Source: Accumulibacter sp.
Lineage (GTDB): Bacteria; Pseudomonadota; Gammaproteobacteria; Burkholderiales; Rhodocyclaceae
Length of the DNA stretch: 64,000 nt
Assembly (NCBI GenBank): GCA_024235695.1
Contig: JACKLX010000004.1
Span: 212,252-276,251, forward strand
Reading direction: 5' to 3'
Within the stretch, counting starts at the first letter, position 1, and every line of letters starts with the position of its first letter. Position numbers and translations under genes: made by a program. The notes beneath the pieces were generated by a model, which worked only from the letters and a program-made list of their open reading frames with translations, was not told where the DNA came from and did not search any database. This document shows positions 17,988 to 25,805 of this stretch, piece after piece.

Positions 17988-18938
17988 CTATCCCTTGCGG
18001 ATGCCGCGCACGATCAGGTCGGCGCTCAGGTTGACGATAAAGGTGACCAGGAACAGCAGGATGCCGATGGTGAACAGCACCTGATAGTGCTCGCCACCGA
18101 CGACCGTCTCACCCAATTCGGCGGCAATCGTCGCAGTCAGCGCACGTACCGAGTCGAAAATGCTGTCCGGGATGTTGACCGCGTGCCCGGTAGCCATCAG
18201 CACCGCCATGGTCTCACCGAAGCCGCGACCAACACCGAGCAGGACGCCACCGAGCAGACCATTCTTGGCGGCCGGCAGCACCACCTTGTAGGTCACCTGC
18301 CAGCGCGTGGCGCCCATCGCCTCGGCCGCTTCGCGGTAACGGTCGGGAACTGCCTTCAGCGCGTCTTCGGCGATCGAGGTCATGATCGGAGCGGCCATCA
18401 GGCCGAGGATGATGCCGGCGTTGAGCACGCAAAGACCCACCGGCACGTCGAACCACTTGATGATCAAGGGATTCATGATCACCAGACCGATGAAGCCCCA
18501 GACCACCGAAGGAATCGCGGCCAGCAATTCGACCAGCACCTTCAGCGCTTCACGCGTCTTGCCGGTAGCGAACTCGGCGATATAGATCGCCGCACCCAGC
18601 GAAAACGGGATCGCCACCAGCATCGCCAGCCCGGTGACGCTGGCGGTACCGGCCATCAACGCCAGAATGCCGTATTCGGGATCGTCGGCATCGCTCGGAA
18701 ACCAGTAAGGGGTGAGAAAGAACTCCTTGAAATCGAGGTGTTGGAAAACGAAGCCGATGCCTTCCTTGGTGACGAAGACAAAGATGCCGAGGACGAAGAT
18801 GATCGCCGAGATACCGCAGACGAAGACGAGAACCTGGACGGCCTTATCCACGTACCAGTCGGCATTGCGACGATCGAAGCTGTCCGCGCCGCCAACGGCG
18901 GCGATGGTGGCGCGCGACGCAGTCGTGCTGATGGCCAT
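17988..18938 (-). CDS. pstC: Phosphate ABC transporter permease PstC
   Basis: This 316-residue permease has an N-terminal membrane segment (VLVFVCGISAIIFVLGIFVFV) and a core with AAEAMGATRWQVTYKVVLPAAKNGLLGG, the EAA-type loop that contacts the ATPases. The ATG at 18938 lies directly after the phoU stop and has GAGGAGG nine bases before it; an in-frame start at 18959 would overlap phoU and has no better site. Together with PstA it makes the transmembrane path for phosphate. Confidence 0.95.
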   Translation of the reverse strand: MAISTTASRATIAAVGGADSFDRRNADWYVDKAVQVLVFVCGISAIIFVLGIFVFVTKEGIGFVFQHLDFKEFFLTPYWFPSDADDPEYGILALMAGTASVTGLAMLVAIPFSLGAAIYIAEFATGKTREALKVLVELLAAIPSVVWGFIGLVIMNPLIIKWFDVPVGLCVLNAGIILGLMAAPIMTSIAEDALKAVPDRYREAAEAMGATRWQVTYKVVLPAAKNGLLGGVLLGVGRGFGETMAVLMATGHAVNIPDSIFDSVRALTATIAAELGETVVGGEHYQVLFTIGILLFLVTFIVNLSADLIVRGIRKG

Positions 18939-18939
18939 C

Positions 18940-20025
18940 TCAGTCCGCCTCCTCGCCACGCAGGGTGATCATCAGGTTGCTCACCTGTACCGCGATGTCG
19001 CGAATCAGGGCTGCGTAGTGCTCGCGCCGCTGATCGTCAGGAAGGTCGGCCGCAACGGCGCCGCCGAAGCGCCACTCGAGTGCCGACGAGTGGAAGGGAA
19101 CGCTGTCTACGTACGACCTGACCGGACCCTGCAGGCTGACGATGACGTGGAAATCGACCAGATCGTGATGACCGGTTTCGAGCGCCTTCGGCTGGTGGCG
19201 GGCAAGATCGATGCCCGTCTCCTGAAGCAAGCTGACCACCTCCGGCGCCATCGCCCCAGCCTGTCTGCCCAGGCTTCGGTATTCGCCGCTCTCCGGGAAA
19301 TTCTTGCGGGCGACGGCCTCGGCGATCGGCCCGAGAAGGGTGTTGTCATCGTCCAGGAAGAGGATGCGAAAGACCTTGGCCGCCTTGGTCTGGCCGGTGA
19401 CCGCGAACACCGTTTCCTCGCAGATGTTCTTGGCCTGGTCGGAAACGCGCTCCAGCGAGTTGAATACCCCGAGATAGGCGAAGAGATCCTCGATGCTGAA
19501 CTTCTCGCCTTCGTTGACCAGGTCGGCGAAGACCGCGTCGAAGGTCCGCTCGACCTGATCGGCCATGATCATCGTTGCCTTGGCCTTCTCGGCGTTGCCA
19601 TCGATGAAAGCACAGACCGCCTGCTTGAACATCTGGCGCGACTCGCCGGCGAGCAGCTCGACCTCGCGCTTGATCACCGCGTCGGGACGTTTGGCCAGGT
19701 GCACCGACTCGCGGGCGATGGTCACCGCGTAGTCGCCGACGCGCTCCAGCGCCACGTTGGCGTGAATCATCGCCGTCATCAGGCGCAGGTGCCCGGCACT
19801 CGGTAGATGCACACCGATGAAAGCGTGGCACATGCGGTCAAGTTTGCGGTTTTCGGCGTTGATCCGCTGGTCGCCGAGAATGGTGGCATAGGCGAGCTTG
19901 TCGTCGCCACTCAGCAAGGCCCGCACTGCTGCACTGAGGGCTTCGTCGACGCGCTTGGCAAGCATCGTCGCCTGTTGTTTGATCTGAGACAGGTCCCTCT
20001 CGAGACGTTCTTCGTAATGACTCAT
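18940..20025 (-). CDS. phoU: PhoU fused to a pseudo-LMW-phosphatase domain
   Basis: This 361-residue protein has two parts. Residues 1 to about 212 are a normal PhoU with both metal-binding ExxxD motifs (ERVGD near 94 and ERVSD near 192). Residues about 217-355 resemble an ArsC/low-molecular-weight tyrosine phosphatase (RILFLDDDNTLLGPIAEA, then GIDLARHQPKAL, then DFHVIVSLQGPVR). The catalytic CX5R loop is gone: the cysteine position is Asp and the arginine is Leu. The altered loop reads DDDNT (225-229), the DxDxT pattern of HAD phosphatases. PhoU normally couples the Pst complex to PhoR and restrains phosphate uptake. Usual PhoU length is about 240, so the extra domain is a true addition. The ATG at 20025 has GGGGAG upstream. 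Confidence 0.85.
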   Translation of the reverse strand: MSHYEERLERDLSQIKQQATMLAKRVDEALSAAVRALLSGDDKLAYATILGDQRINAENRKLDRMCHAFIGVHLPSAGHLRLMTAMIHANVALERVGDYAVTIARESVHLAKRPDAVIKREVELLAGESRQMFKQAVCAFIDGNAEKAKATMIMADQVERTFDAVFADLVNEGEKFSIEDLFAYLGVFNSLERVSDQAKNICEETVFAVTGQTKAAKVFRILFLDDDNTLLGPIAEAVARKNFPESGEYRSLGRQAGAMAPEVVSLLQETGIDLARHQPKALETGHHDLVDFHVIVSLQGPVRSYVDSVPFHSSALEWRFGGAVAADLPDDQRREHYAALIRDIAVQVSNLMITLRGEEAD

Positions 20026-20115
20026 CGCTAGCGGCTCCCCACAGCACTGACGGACGGACAACAATCAAAAACGGGCACGAGACGCAAGGGTCTCGCACCC
20101 GCAGAGATCAAGGCC

Positions 20116-20988
20116 TTACTTGCAGTTGACCTTCTTGATCGGCGCGTAACCTTCCTTGGCGACGATGCACTGACCGACGTCGCTCTTGATCCAGTCCATG
20201 TACTTCTTGGTATCTGCCTTCGGTTGACCATCGGTGTACATGAATAGCGGCCGGGCGATCGGATAGGTGCCATCGAAAGCGGTATCCTCGGTCGGCTTGA
20301 CGCAGGGCTTGCCCTTCTCGGGCGAGATGCACAGCGCCTTGAGGTGATCGGTGGCGTAGGCCAGACCGCTGTAGCCGATCGCGCAGGGCGTTTTCTCGAC
20401 CAGGTCGGCGACGTCCTTCGAACCGTGCATGTCGAGCGTACCCTGGCGGAATTTGCCCTTCTCGCCCAGCACGGCCTCCTGGAAGTAGGCATAGGTCCCC
20501 GAGTTGTTCTGCCGGCTGACCACGACGATCTCGTCCTTGCAACCGGGAATGGTGATCCCCAGTTCGCTCCACTTGGTCGCGCCGCCACGCCCGTAGATCT
20601 TCGCCAGTTCGGGAATGCTCAGTGAGTCGAGCGGAAAGTTCTTGTGCACGAAGATCGCCAGAGCATCGTAGCCGACGACGTGCTCGACGGGATCGTGACC
20701 TTTGGCCTTGGCCTCGGCAATCTCCTTATCCTTCATCTTGCGGCTGGAGTTGGCGATATCGACGGTGCCGTTGATCATCGCCGCGATGCCGGTACCCGAA
20801 CCGCCGCCCGAGACGGCCACGGCGACGTTGGGGTTGATCTTGCCGTACTGCTCGGCCCACGACTGGGCGACGTTGACCAGAGTGTCCGAGCCCTTGTTCT
20901 GGATTTCGGTCCGTGCGGAAGCCGCACCGGACGCCAGGGCAGCGGCGACGGCAAGGCTGATGCTCAACAACAACGATTTTGAAGTCAT
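20116..20988 (-). CDS. pstS: Phosphate-binding periplasmic protein PstS
   Basis: This 290-residue exported binding protein has a signal peptide (MTSKSLLLSISLAVAAALAS, cleavage near ASA-RT at residue 25) and the phosphate-binding core: NKGSDTLVNVAQSW, the SGGGSGTGIAAMINGTVDIANSSRK segment and RQNNSGTYAYFQEAVLG. It delivers phosphate to PstCA. It is the first gene of the operon, 90 bases before phoU. The ATG at 20988 is preceded by GGAG; an open frame extends 90 bases further but adds no export signal. It is of the short PBP type and not the classical E. coli PstS type. Confidence 0.92.
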   Translation of the reverse strand: MTSKSLLLSISLAVAAALASGAASARTEIQNKGSDTLVNVAQSWAEQYGKINPNVAVAVSGGGSGTGIAAMINGTVDIANSSRKMKDKEIAEAKAKGHDPVEHVVGYDALAIFVHKNFPLDSLSIPELAKIYGRGGATKWSELGITIPGCKDEIVVVSRQNNSGTYAYFQEAVLGEKGKFRQGTLDMHGSKDVADLVEKTPCAIGYSGLAYATDHLKALCISPEKGKPCVKPTEDTAFDGTYPIARPLFMYTDGQPKADTKKYMDWIKSDVGQCIVAKEGYAPIKKVNCK

Positions 20989-21939
20989 GACGTGTTCTCC
21001 AGGGAGGGTTGATTTTTTTTGAAGCCTTTGGATGTAGATCAAAGACTTCAGGGGTGACGCAGGGCAGACGAGCGGCAAAGATTATCAGAAATAATCGCCA
21101 TGGCAAGCCCCATTGACACCTAAAACACGAATAAAAATTGGCCTGACCACTGCCCGCGAACCATTTTCAGCCGGCACTTCAAACACCATGACAAAGTCCT
21201 GTGAAATCCCTGAGATGCGACACGGATTGGCACATTTTCATACGTACCGTATTGTTTTACTGTCGTTTCTATGATTTGACAAGACATGCCTTTGCACTAC
21301 TTGTTGAACAATTACAGAGATCATCATTGATTATCAATGGACTTGGCACATAATCGCTAGCCATGCCAATACCAACAGACCATGGATCTCGGTGTTTGGC
21401 CATCGCGAGCACCGTCGAAGTCGCAGAAACGGTGCGATCTAATCGTCACTACGGATAAGTAATCCTTTTATCTCATGGAGTTGTCGGGCCGATTCGAGAA
21501 ATTGCCCAGTCGCGGTATTTTCTCTGCGGTTCGCGATCTGTCATGAAGATGACATACGGCGACAAGGGCCGGAAAAGGTGGTGCCGGCAGCCCCTCGCCC
21601 TTGCCTCTGGTTGGCGCCGCATCACGCGATAGTCATTGCCCCGGGGATGCTCACGCGATGGCTCGCGGTACGCCCGGGACAAGCGCTCGGCAGTCTTGTC
21701 GGCGCCACGACGAGGCGCCGGGGCCTGGCGGTCGACCGTGACAGCAGGCGCGGAGATGGCCGCAAGCGGCCCCCGCAGTCCGGCCGGCTAAGCGACGAAG
21801 AGAGCGAGCCAGCACCCACCGGCATCGACCCGTGCAGCTGATCGACGGCGTCAACCGTTGGCCAAGGCCGACGCGGCAGGACCGGCCAACCGGCCGATCA
21901 ACGGCTGGGCGCCGGTACGCGAAACCGCGCCGCGCCGGA
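20989..21939. other. Long AT-rich intergenic region upstream of pstS
   Basis: This 951-base non-coding region is clearly AT-richer than its surroundings from about 21060 to 21540 and must hold the pst promoter. Dyads seen are GATTAT-n5-ATAATC (21080-21096) and ATTGAT-t-ATCAAT (21326-21338). Three 11-base-spaced TGA/TGT steps occur at 21189-21221, recalling Pho-box spacing, but they do not match the PhoB consensus well. Short frames at 21578-21841 have no family resemblance. No small RNA could be identified by eye. Confidence 0.6.
21539..21554. repeat. Perfect dyad TGTCAT-n4-ATGACA
   Basis: TGTCAT, GAAG, ATGACA is a perfect inverted repeat in the gap upstream of pstS. The half-site TGTCAT is the core of Pho-box repeats but here is inverted, not direct. 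It could be a binding site for a dimeric regulator. Confidence 0.45.
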
Positions 21940-23109
21940 TTACTTGCTGAGCAGCCGCATGCCGCGTTCGAGGCCGTCGAGCGTCAGCGGAAACATCCGT
22001 CCAGCCATCAGGTTGTGGATCAGCGCCGTCGATTGGCGGTACTGCCAGGCGTGCTCCGACTCGGGGTTGAGCCAGATCGCGTGCGGCCAGGTGTCGGTCA
22101 GCCGGCGCAGCCAGGTGGCGCCGGCTTCGGCGTTGTTGTATTCGACGCTGCCCCACGGCTGCAGGATCTCGTAGGGGCTCATCGCCGCGTCGCCGACCAA
22201 GATCAGCTTGTAGTCGTTGCCGTACTTGTGCAGCACGTCGTAGGTGTCGATCCGCTCGCTGTGGCGGCGACGGTTGTCCTGCCAGAGAAATTCGTAGACG
22301 CAGTTGTGGAAGTAGTAGTACTCGAGATGCTTGAACTCGCTGTGACAGGCCGAGAACAATTCCTCGCAGGCACGGACGTGGTCGTCCATCGAACCGCCGA
22401 TGTCGAGGAACAGCAGCACCTTGACGGCGTTGTGGCGCTCGGGCCGCAGGTGCAGGTCGAGCCAGCCGGCGTTGCGCGCCGTGCCGGCGATGGTTCCTTC
22501 GAGGTCGAGTTCCTCGGCCGCGCCCTGGCGGGCAAAGCGGCGCAGGCGACGCAGCGCGATCTTGATGTTGCGCGTGCCCAATTCGACGCTGTCGTCGAGG
22601 TTGCGGAATTCGCGTCGCTCCCAGACCTTGACCGCCGAGCGGTTCTCGCTCTTGCCGCCGACACGGATTCCCTCGGGATGCGTGCCACCGTGTCCGAAGG
22701 GCGAACTACCACCGGTCCCGATCCACTTGCTGCCGCGCGAGTGGCGTGCTTTCTGCTCGGCGAGGCGCTGCCTGAAGGTCTCCATCAGCTTGTCCCAGCC
22801 GAGTTTTTCGAGCTTCGCGCGTTCGGCATCGCTCAGGTGTTTCTTCACAGCCTGCCGCAGCCACTCTTCGGGAATCAGCACGTCCATCCCGGGCAGCGCC
22901 TCGACGCCCTTGAAGTATTCGCCGAAAGCCCGGTCGAACTTGTCGAAGTGGGTCTCGTCCTTGACCAGGATGGCCCGCGAAAGGAGGTAGAAATCGTCCA
23001 GACTGTGCTCGATGACGTGTTTCTGCAGCGCTTCGACCAGTGCCAGGAACTCCTTGATCGACACCGGTAGCCGGCTCGCCTTGAGATGGAGAAAGAAGTC
23101 GATCAGCAT
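21940..23109 (-). CDS. VWA-domain protein, CoxE-like
   Basis: This 389-residue cytoplasmic protein has a charged helical N-terminal region, then a VWA domain (about residues 200-380) beginning KVLLFLDIGGSMDDHVRACEE. The metal-site motif is DIGGS instead of DxSxS. Such CoxE/YehP-like proteins act with MoxR AAA+ ATPases to insert cofactors or remodel targets; the MoxR partner is directly upstream (55 bases). No target operon such as an oxidoreductase is adjacent, so the client is unknown. The ATG at 23109 is preferred over a GTG at 23115. Confidence 0.85.
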   Translation of the reverse strand: MLIDFFLHLKASRLPVSIKEFLALVEALQKHVIEHSLDDFYLLSRAILVKDETHFDKFDRAFGEYFKGVEALPGMDVLIPEEWLRQAVKKHLSDAERAKLEKLGWDKLMETFRQRLAEQKARHSRGSKWIGTGGSSPFGHGGTHPEGIRVGGKSENRSAVKVWERREFRNLDDSVELGTRNIKIALRRLRRFARQGAAEELDLEGTIAGTARNAGWLDLHLRPERHNAVKVLLFLDIGGSMDDHVRACEELFSACHSEFKHLEYYYFHNCVYEFLWQDNRRRHSERIDTYDVLHKYGNDYKLILVGDAAMSPYEILQPWGSVEYNNAEAGATWLRRLTDTWPHAIWLNPESEHAWQYRQSTALIHNLMAGRMFPLTLDGLERGMRLLSK

Positions 23110-23164
23110 CGTCACTCTCGCTCGTATCGTTGGCTGTCGTTCAGTCGCGGCGGACGGTCACCGC

Positions 23165-24007
23165 TCAGCGATTCTGGCGGGCCATGAAGATCAGACGTTC
23201 GAAGAGATGCACGTCCTGCTCGTTCTTCAGCAGCGCGCCGTGCAGCGGCGGGATGGCGCTCTTCTGATCCTTGCTGCGCAGCACTTCAGGCGGGATGTCC
23301 TCGGCCAGCAGCAGCTTCAACCAGTCGAGCAACTCCGAGGTCGAGGGCTTCTTCTTCAAGCCCGGAATTTCCCGTAGTTCGAAGAACACCTCGAGCGCTT
23401 CGCGCAACAGGGCCGGCTTGAGCCCGGGGAAGTGAACGTCGACGATCCGCGTCATCGTCTCCTTGTCGGGAAACTTGATGTAATGGAAGAAGCAGCGGCG
23501 CAGGAACGCGTCGGGCAACTCCTTCTCGTTGTTGGAGGTGATGAACACCACCGGACGGTGACGGGCACGAACGTTCTGGCGCGTCTCGTAGACGAAGAAT
23601 TCCATCCGGTCGAGTTCGCGCAGCAGGTCGTTGGGAAACTCGATATCGGCCTTGTCGATCTCGTCGATCAGCACTACCGATGGCGTCTCGCACTCGAAAG
23701 CCTGCCACAGCACGCCCTTGACGATGTAGCTGCCGATGTCGGCGACCCGCGCCTCGCCGAGTTGCGAGTCGCGCAGGCGCGAGACCGCGTCGTACTCGTA
23801 CAAGCCCTGCTGCGCCTTGGTCGTGGACTTGATGTGCCACTGGAAGAGCGGCAGGCCGAGCGACGCGGCCACTTCCTCGGCGAGCATGGTCTTGCCGGTA
23901 CCCGGTTCGCCCTTGATCAGCAACGGCCGCTGCAGGGTGACCGCGGCGTTGACCGCCAGCGTCAGGTCAGCGGTGGTAACGTAGGTTTGGGAACCGGCAA
24001 AGCGCAT
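23165..24007 (-). CDS. MoxR-family AAA+ ATPase
   Basis: This 280-residue ATPase has Walker A GEPGTGKT (near residue 37), Walker B VVLIDEIDKAD, sensor 1 in VFITSNNEKELPDAF and the arginine finger region LRRCFF. The C-terminal lid contains STSELLDWLKLLL. MoxR proteins work as chaperone-like hexamers with a VWA partner, here the next gene. A GAGAGGAAA site precedes the ATG at 24007; the open frame upstream of it is not conserved in character. Confidence 0.93.
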   Translation of the reverse strand: MRFAGSQTYVTTADLTLAVNAAVTLQRPLLIKGEPGTGKTMLAEEVAASLGLPLFQWHIKSTTKAQQGLYEYDAVSRLRDSQLGEARVADIGSYIVKGVLWQAFECETPSVVLIDEIDKADIEFPNDLLRELDRMEFFVYETRQNVRARHRPVVFITSNNEKELPDAFLRRCFFHYIKFPDKETMTRIVDVHFPGLKPALLREALEVFFELREIPGLKKKPSTSELLDWLKLLLAEDIPPEVLRSKDQKSAIPPLHGALLKNEQDVHLFERLIFMARQNR

Positions 24008-24275
24008 CGGTGTTTCCTCTCGAACGGCGTGACGAGCACGACAGATCTCAGCGGGCGTTTGCTCGCCGTGCGCTCGCTGCGACGCGCTCGCCGCATGACC
24101 GGCTGCACCACCCGAAGATTGGGATTCTACGCCCAAGAGCCCGTGTCTGCCTCTGCCCGGTAGCAGGCGAATGCAAGCCACCGGGCCGCGTTCGTCGTCG
24201 GTGCGAATGGCCAGGCAGCCTGCAAGCGGCGCCGCATCGTCAGCGAGCCCGAAGCACTCCGAGAGCCGGCCAAAC

Positions 24276-24292
24276 TGTCGAAATTCTTTACA
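24276..24292 (+). promoter_or_regulatory. 17-bp upstream element shared by both PEP-CTERM genes
   Basis: TGTCGAAATTCTTTACA differs at only two positions from TGTCGGAATACTTTACA at 40380-40396, upstream of the other PEP-CTERM gene. It has partial dyad symmetry (TGT...ACA ends). It ends 52 bases before the -24 element, a position typical of activator sites for sigma-54 promoters. Confidence 0.7.
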
Positions 24293-24344
24293 GTGGCCGT
24301 GTTCACTGCCAGTACTTTCTCCTTAAACCAATAAATTATCAAAC

Positions 24345-24361
24345 TGGCACGTCTCATGCTT
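24345..24361 (+). promoter_or_regulatory. Sigma-54 (RpoN) promoter of PEP-CTERM gene 1
   Basis: TGGCACGTCTCATGCTT has the invariant GG and GC exactly ten bases apart, with a perfect TGGCACG -24 block. Transcription would start near 24371, giving a leader of about 190 bases. The GGAGG ribosome site is at 24550-24554. Confidence 0.75.
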
Positions 24362-24562
24362 CGCACTGACCGAGGGCCGCTATTTCGTGTCACCTCCGGT
24401 GGGCGCGTCCGACACCGTGCAGCAGTCGGCGTTCTTCGCTCCGACCACGGCCGAGACTGCCCCGACCGGGACGCGCCGGCTGGCACGAGGATAGCGCAGG
24501 TACGGAATCAGCTCGCCACGTTTCGGGGTTCCCTGTTGTACTCGTTTATGGAGGATGAAAAC

Positions 24563-25234
24563 ATGATCAGCAAACTTCGCAATGCACTTGTACCGGCACT
24601 GCTGTTGTCTTCGTCGCTGGCTGTCGCCGCGCCGATCTCATGGACCGACTGGACAAGCGCTCCCACGTCGAGCAGCGTCCTCGGGTCTCTGGCGGTCGGC
24701 GCGACTACCGTCGGTGTGAGCTACAGCGGGACTTACAGTTTTGCCCAGACCAGCGGCGGCACCAACTACTGGACTGAAGGTGTCCCCGCACCGTATACCG
24801 GTTCGGCGCTCGTCGACAACGCCCCGCCCGCTTCCGACATCATCGCTCTTAACGCCGGTGGCCTCAAGACGATCAGCTTCTCGCAGCCGATCGTCGATCC
24901 CTTGATCGCTCTGGTGAGCTGGAATGGCAACACCGTGGACTTTGGTGAGCCCATCGAGATCCTGAGCTTCGGACCCGGCTTCTGGGGCAGCGGAACACCG
25001 ATTCTCAACGCCGCTGGCACCGGCTTCTTCGGCAGTGGCGAAGTCCATGGCGTGATCCGTCTGCCTGGTGCGCATTCGTCGATAGCCTTTACCGACACGT
25101 CCGAAAACTGGCACGGCATCACCGTCGGCGTCGTTGGTCTGGCAAACGGCACCGTACCCGAACCTGCTTCCCTCGCGCTGTTCGGCTTCGGGCTGGCTGG
25201 TCTGGGTGCACTGCGCAGGCGCAGGCAAGCCTGA
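24563..25234 (+). CDS. PEP-CTERM sorting-domain protein 1
   Basis: This 223-residue exported protein has a signal peptide (MISKLRNALVPALLLSSSLAVA) and a C-terminal PEP-CTERM signal: VPEPASLALFGFGLAGLGALRRRRQA, that is, the PEP box, a hydrophobic span and a basic tail. Between them is a Gly/Ser/Thr-rich beta domain of unknown function. Such proteins are processed by exosortase and end up in the extracellular polymer matrix. A sigma-54 promoter lies upstream and a strong terminator follows, so it is a single-gene unit. No exosortase gene is in the window. Confidence 0.92.
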   Translation: MISKLRNALVPALLLSSSLAVAAPISWTDWTSAPTSSSVLGSLAVGATTVGVSYSGTYSFAQTSGGTNYWTEGVPAPYTGSALVDNAPPASDIIALNAGGLKTISFSQPIVDPLIALVSWNGNTVDFGEPIEILSFGPGFWGSGTPILNAAGTGFFGSGEVHGVIRLPGAHSSIAFTDTSENWHGITVGVVGLANGTVPEPASLALFGFGLAGLGALRRRRQA

Positions 25235-25253
25235 GCCCAACCAGGCGGTAGCG

Positions 25254-25282
25254 AAAACCGGCCCGAGGGCCGGTTTTCTTTT
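25254..25282 (+). terminator. Rho-independent terminator of PEP-CTERM gene 1
   Basis: AAAACCGGCCC, loop GA, and GGGCCGGTTTT form a perfect stem at 25254-25277, followed by CTTTT. It lies 20 bases after the stop codon. Confidence 0.9.
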
Positions 25283-25376
25283 CGTGCATCCGGCGTCGGC
25301 CGGAACCCCGGCAGCGCTCTGCGTTGGCAGTGGCCGGCGGCGATCGCGGCGAACTCGCCGAAATTCCGTGGCGCCC

Positions 25377-25805
25377 TCAGCTTCCGGCAGCGCGCCGCAC
25401 GCAATCGAGGTAAGCGACGCCGTCGATCGCGCCACCGTCGCGTTGCGCGCGCCAGAGCGCTTCGCCAAGGCACTCGAGGATCGCGTGTTCCGCGTCATGA
25501 ACGTCCAGCCGTGCCCGCAGCGCCTGGTAGGCGGCGCGAATTCCGGGCGGCTGGTCGATGCTGATCTGCTCGGCGACGGCAAGGTGCAGCGAAAGGTGAA
25601 GAAACGGGTTCATCTGCCCGCTCTCGGGCGTGAACTCCTGCGCCAGCGCCAGCGCGGAGTTCTCCAGCAGCGCGTGGTATTCGGGATGTTCGACGATCAG
25701 ATCGGCGGCAACGACTTCGGCGCCTTCCAGGAACAGGCGCTGACGATGCTTGCGCCAGGCGTCGCAGAAGAACTGCCGAACCTGCTCACGGCTGGGGTTG
25801 AACAT
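25377..25805 (-). CDS. DUF1841 family protein
   Basis: This 142-residue soluble protein matches the DUF1841 pattern: MFNPSREQVRQFFCDAW at the start, then HPEYHALLEN and NPFLHLSLHLAVAEQISIDQPPGI near the middle. The function is unknown. It is common in betaproteobacteria. Its start overlaps the end of the FIST gene by 20 bases, so it is the last gene of the nth-FIST-DUF1841 set. Confidence 0.88.
   Translation of the reverse strand: MFNPSREQVRQFFCDAWRKHRQRLFLEGAEVVAADLIVEHPEYHALLENSALALAQEFTPESGQMNPFLHLSLHLAVAEQISIDQPPGIRAAYQALRARLDVHDAEHAILECLGEALWRAQRDGGAIDGVAYLDCVRRAAGS

Larger units (their letters stand above)
24008..24562. other. Intergenic region with PEP-CTERM promoter elements
   Basis: This 555-base region lies between moxR (minus) and the PEP-CTERM gene (plus). 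It contains a 17-bp element (24276-24292), a sigma-54 promoter (24345-24361) and then a leader of about 190 bases. An AT-rich patch with the promoter spans 24280-24360. No gene was found. Confidence 0.7.

Noticed and set aside
21189-21221. Pho box upstream of pstS
   Set aside because: The 11-base spacing is right but the repeats match the TGTCA consensus poorly, so it is only mentioned with the intergenic region.
21225-21360. Two TGGCACA blocks as sigma-54 promoters upstream of pstS
   Set aside because: Neither has GC at the required ten-base distance from GG, and both point away from pstS.
21578-21841. Small frame of 87 codons in the pstS upstream gap
   Set aside because: Arg/Pro-rich, no ribosome site and no recognisable family.
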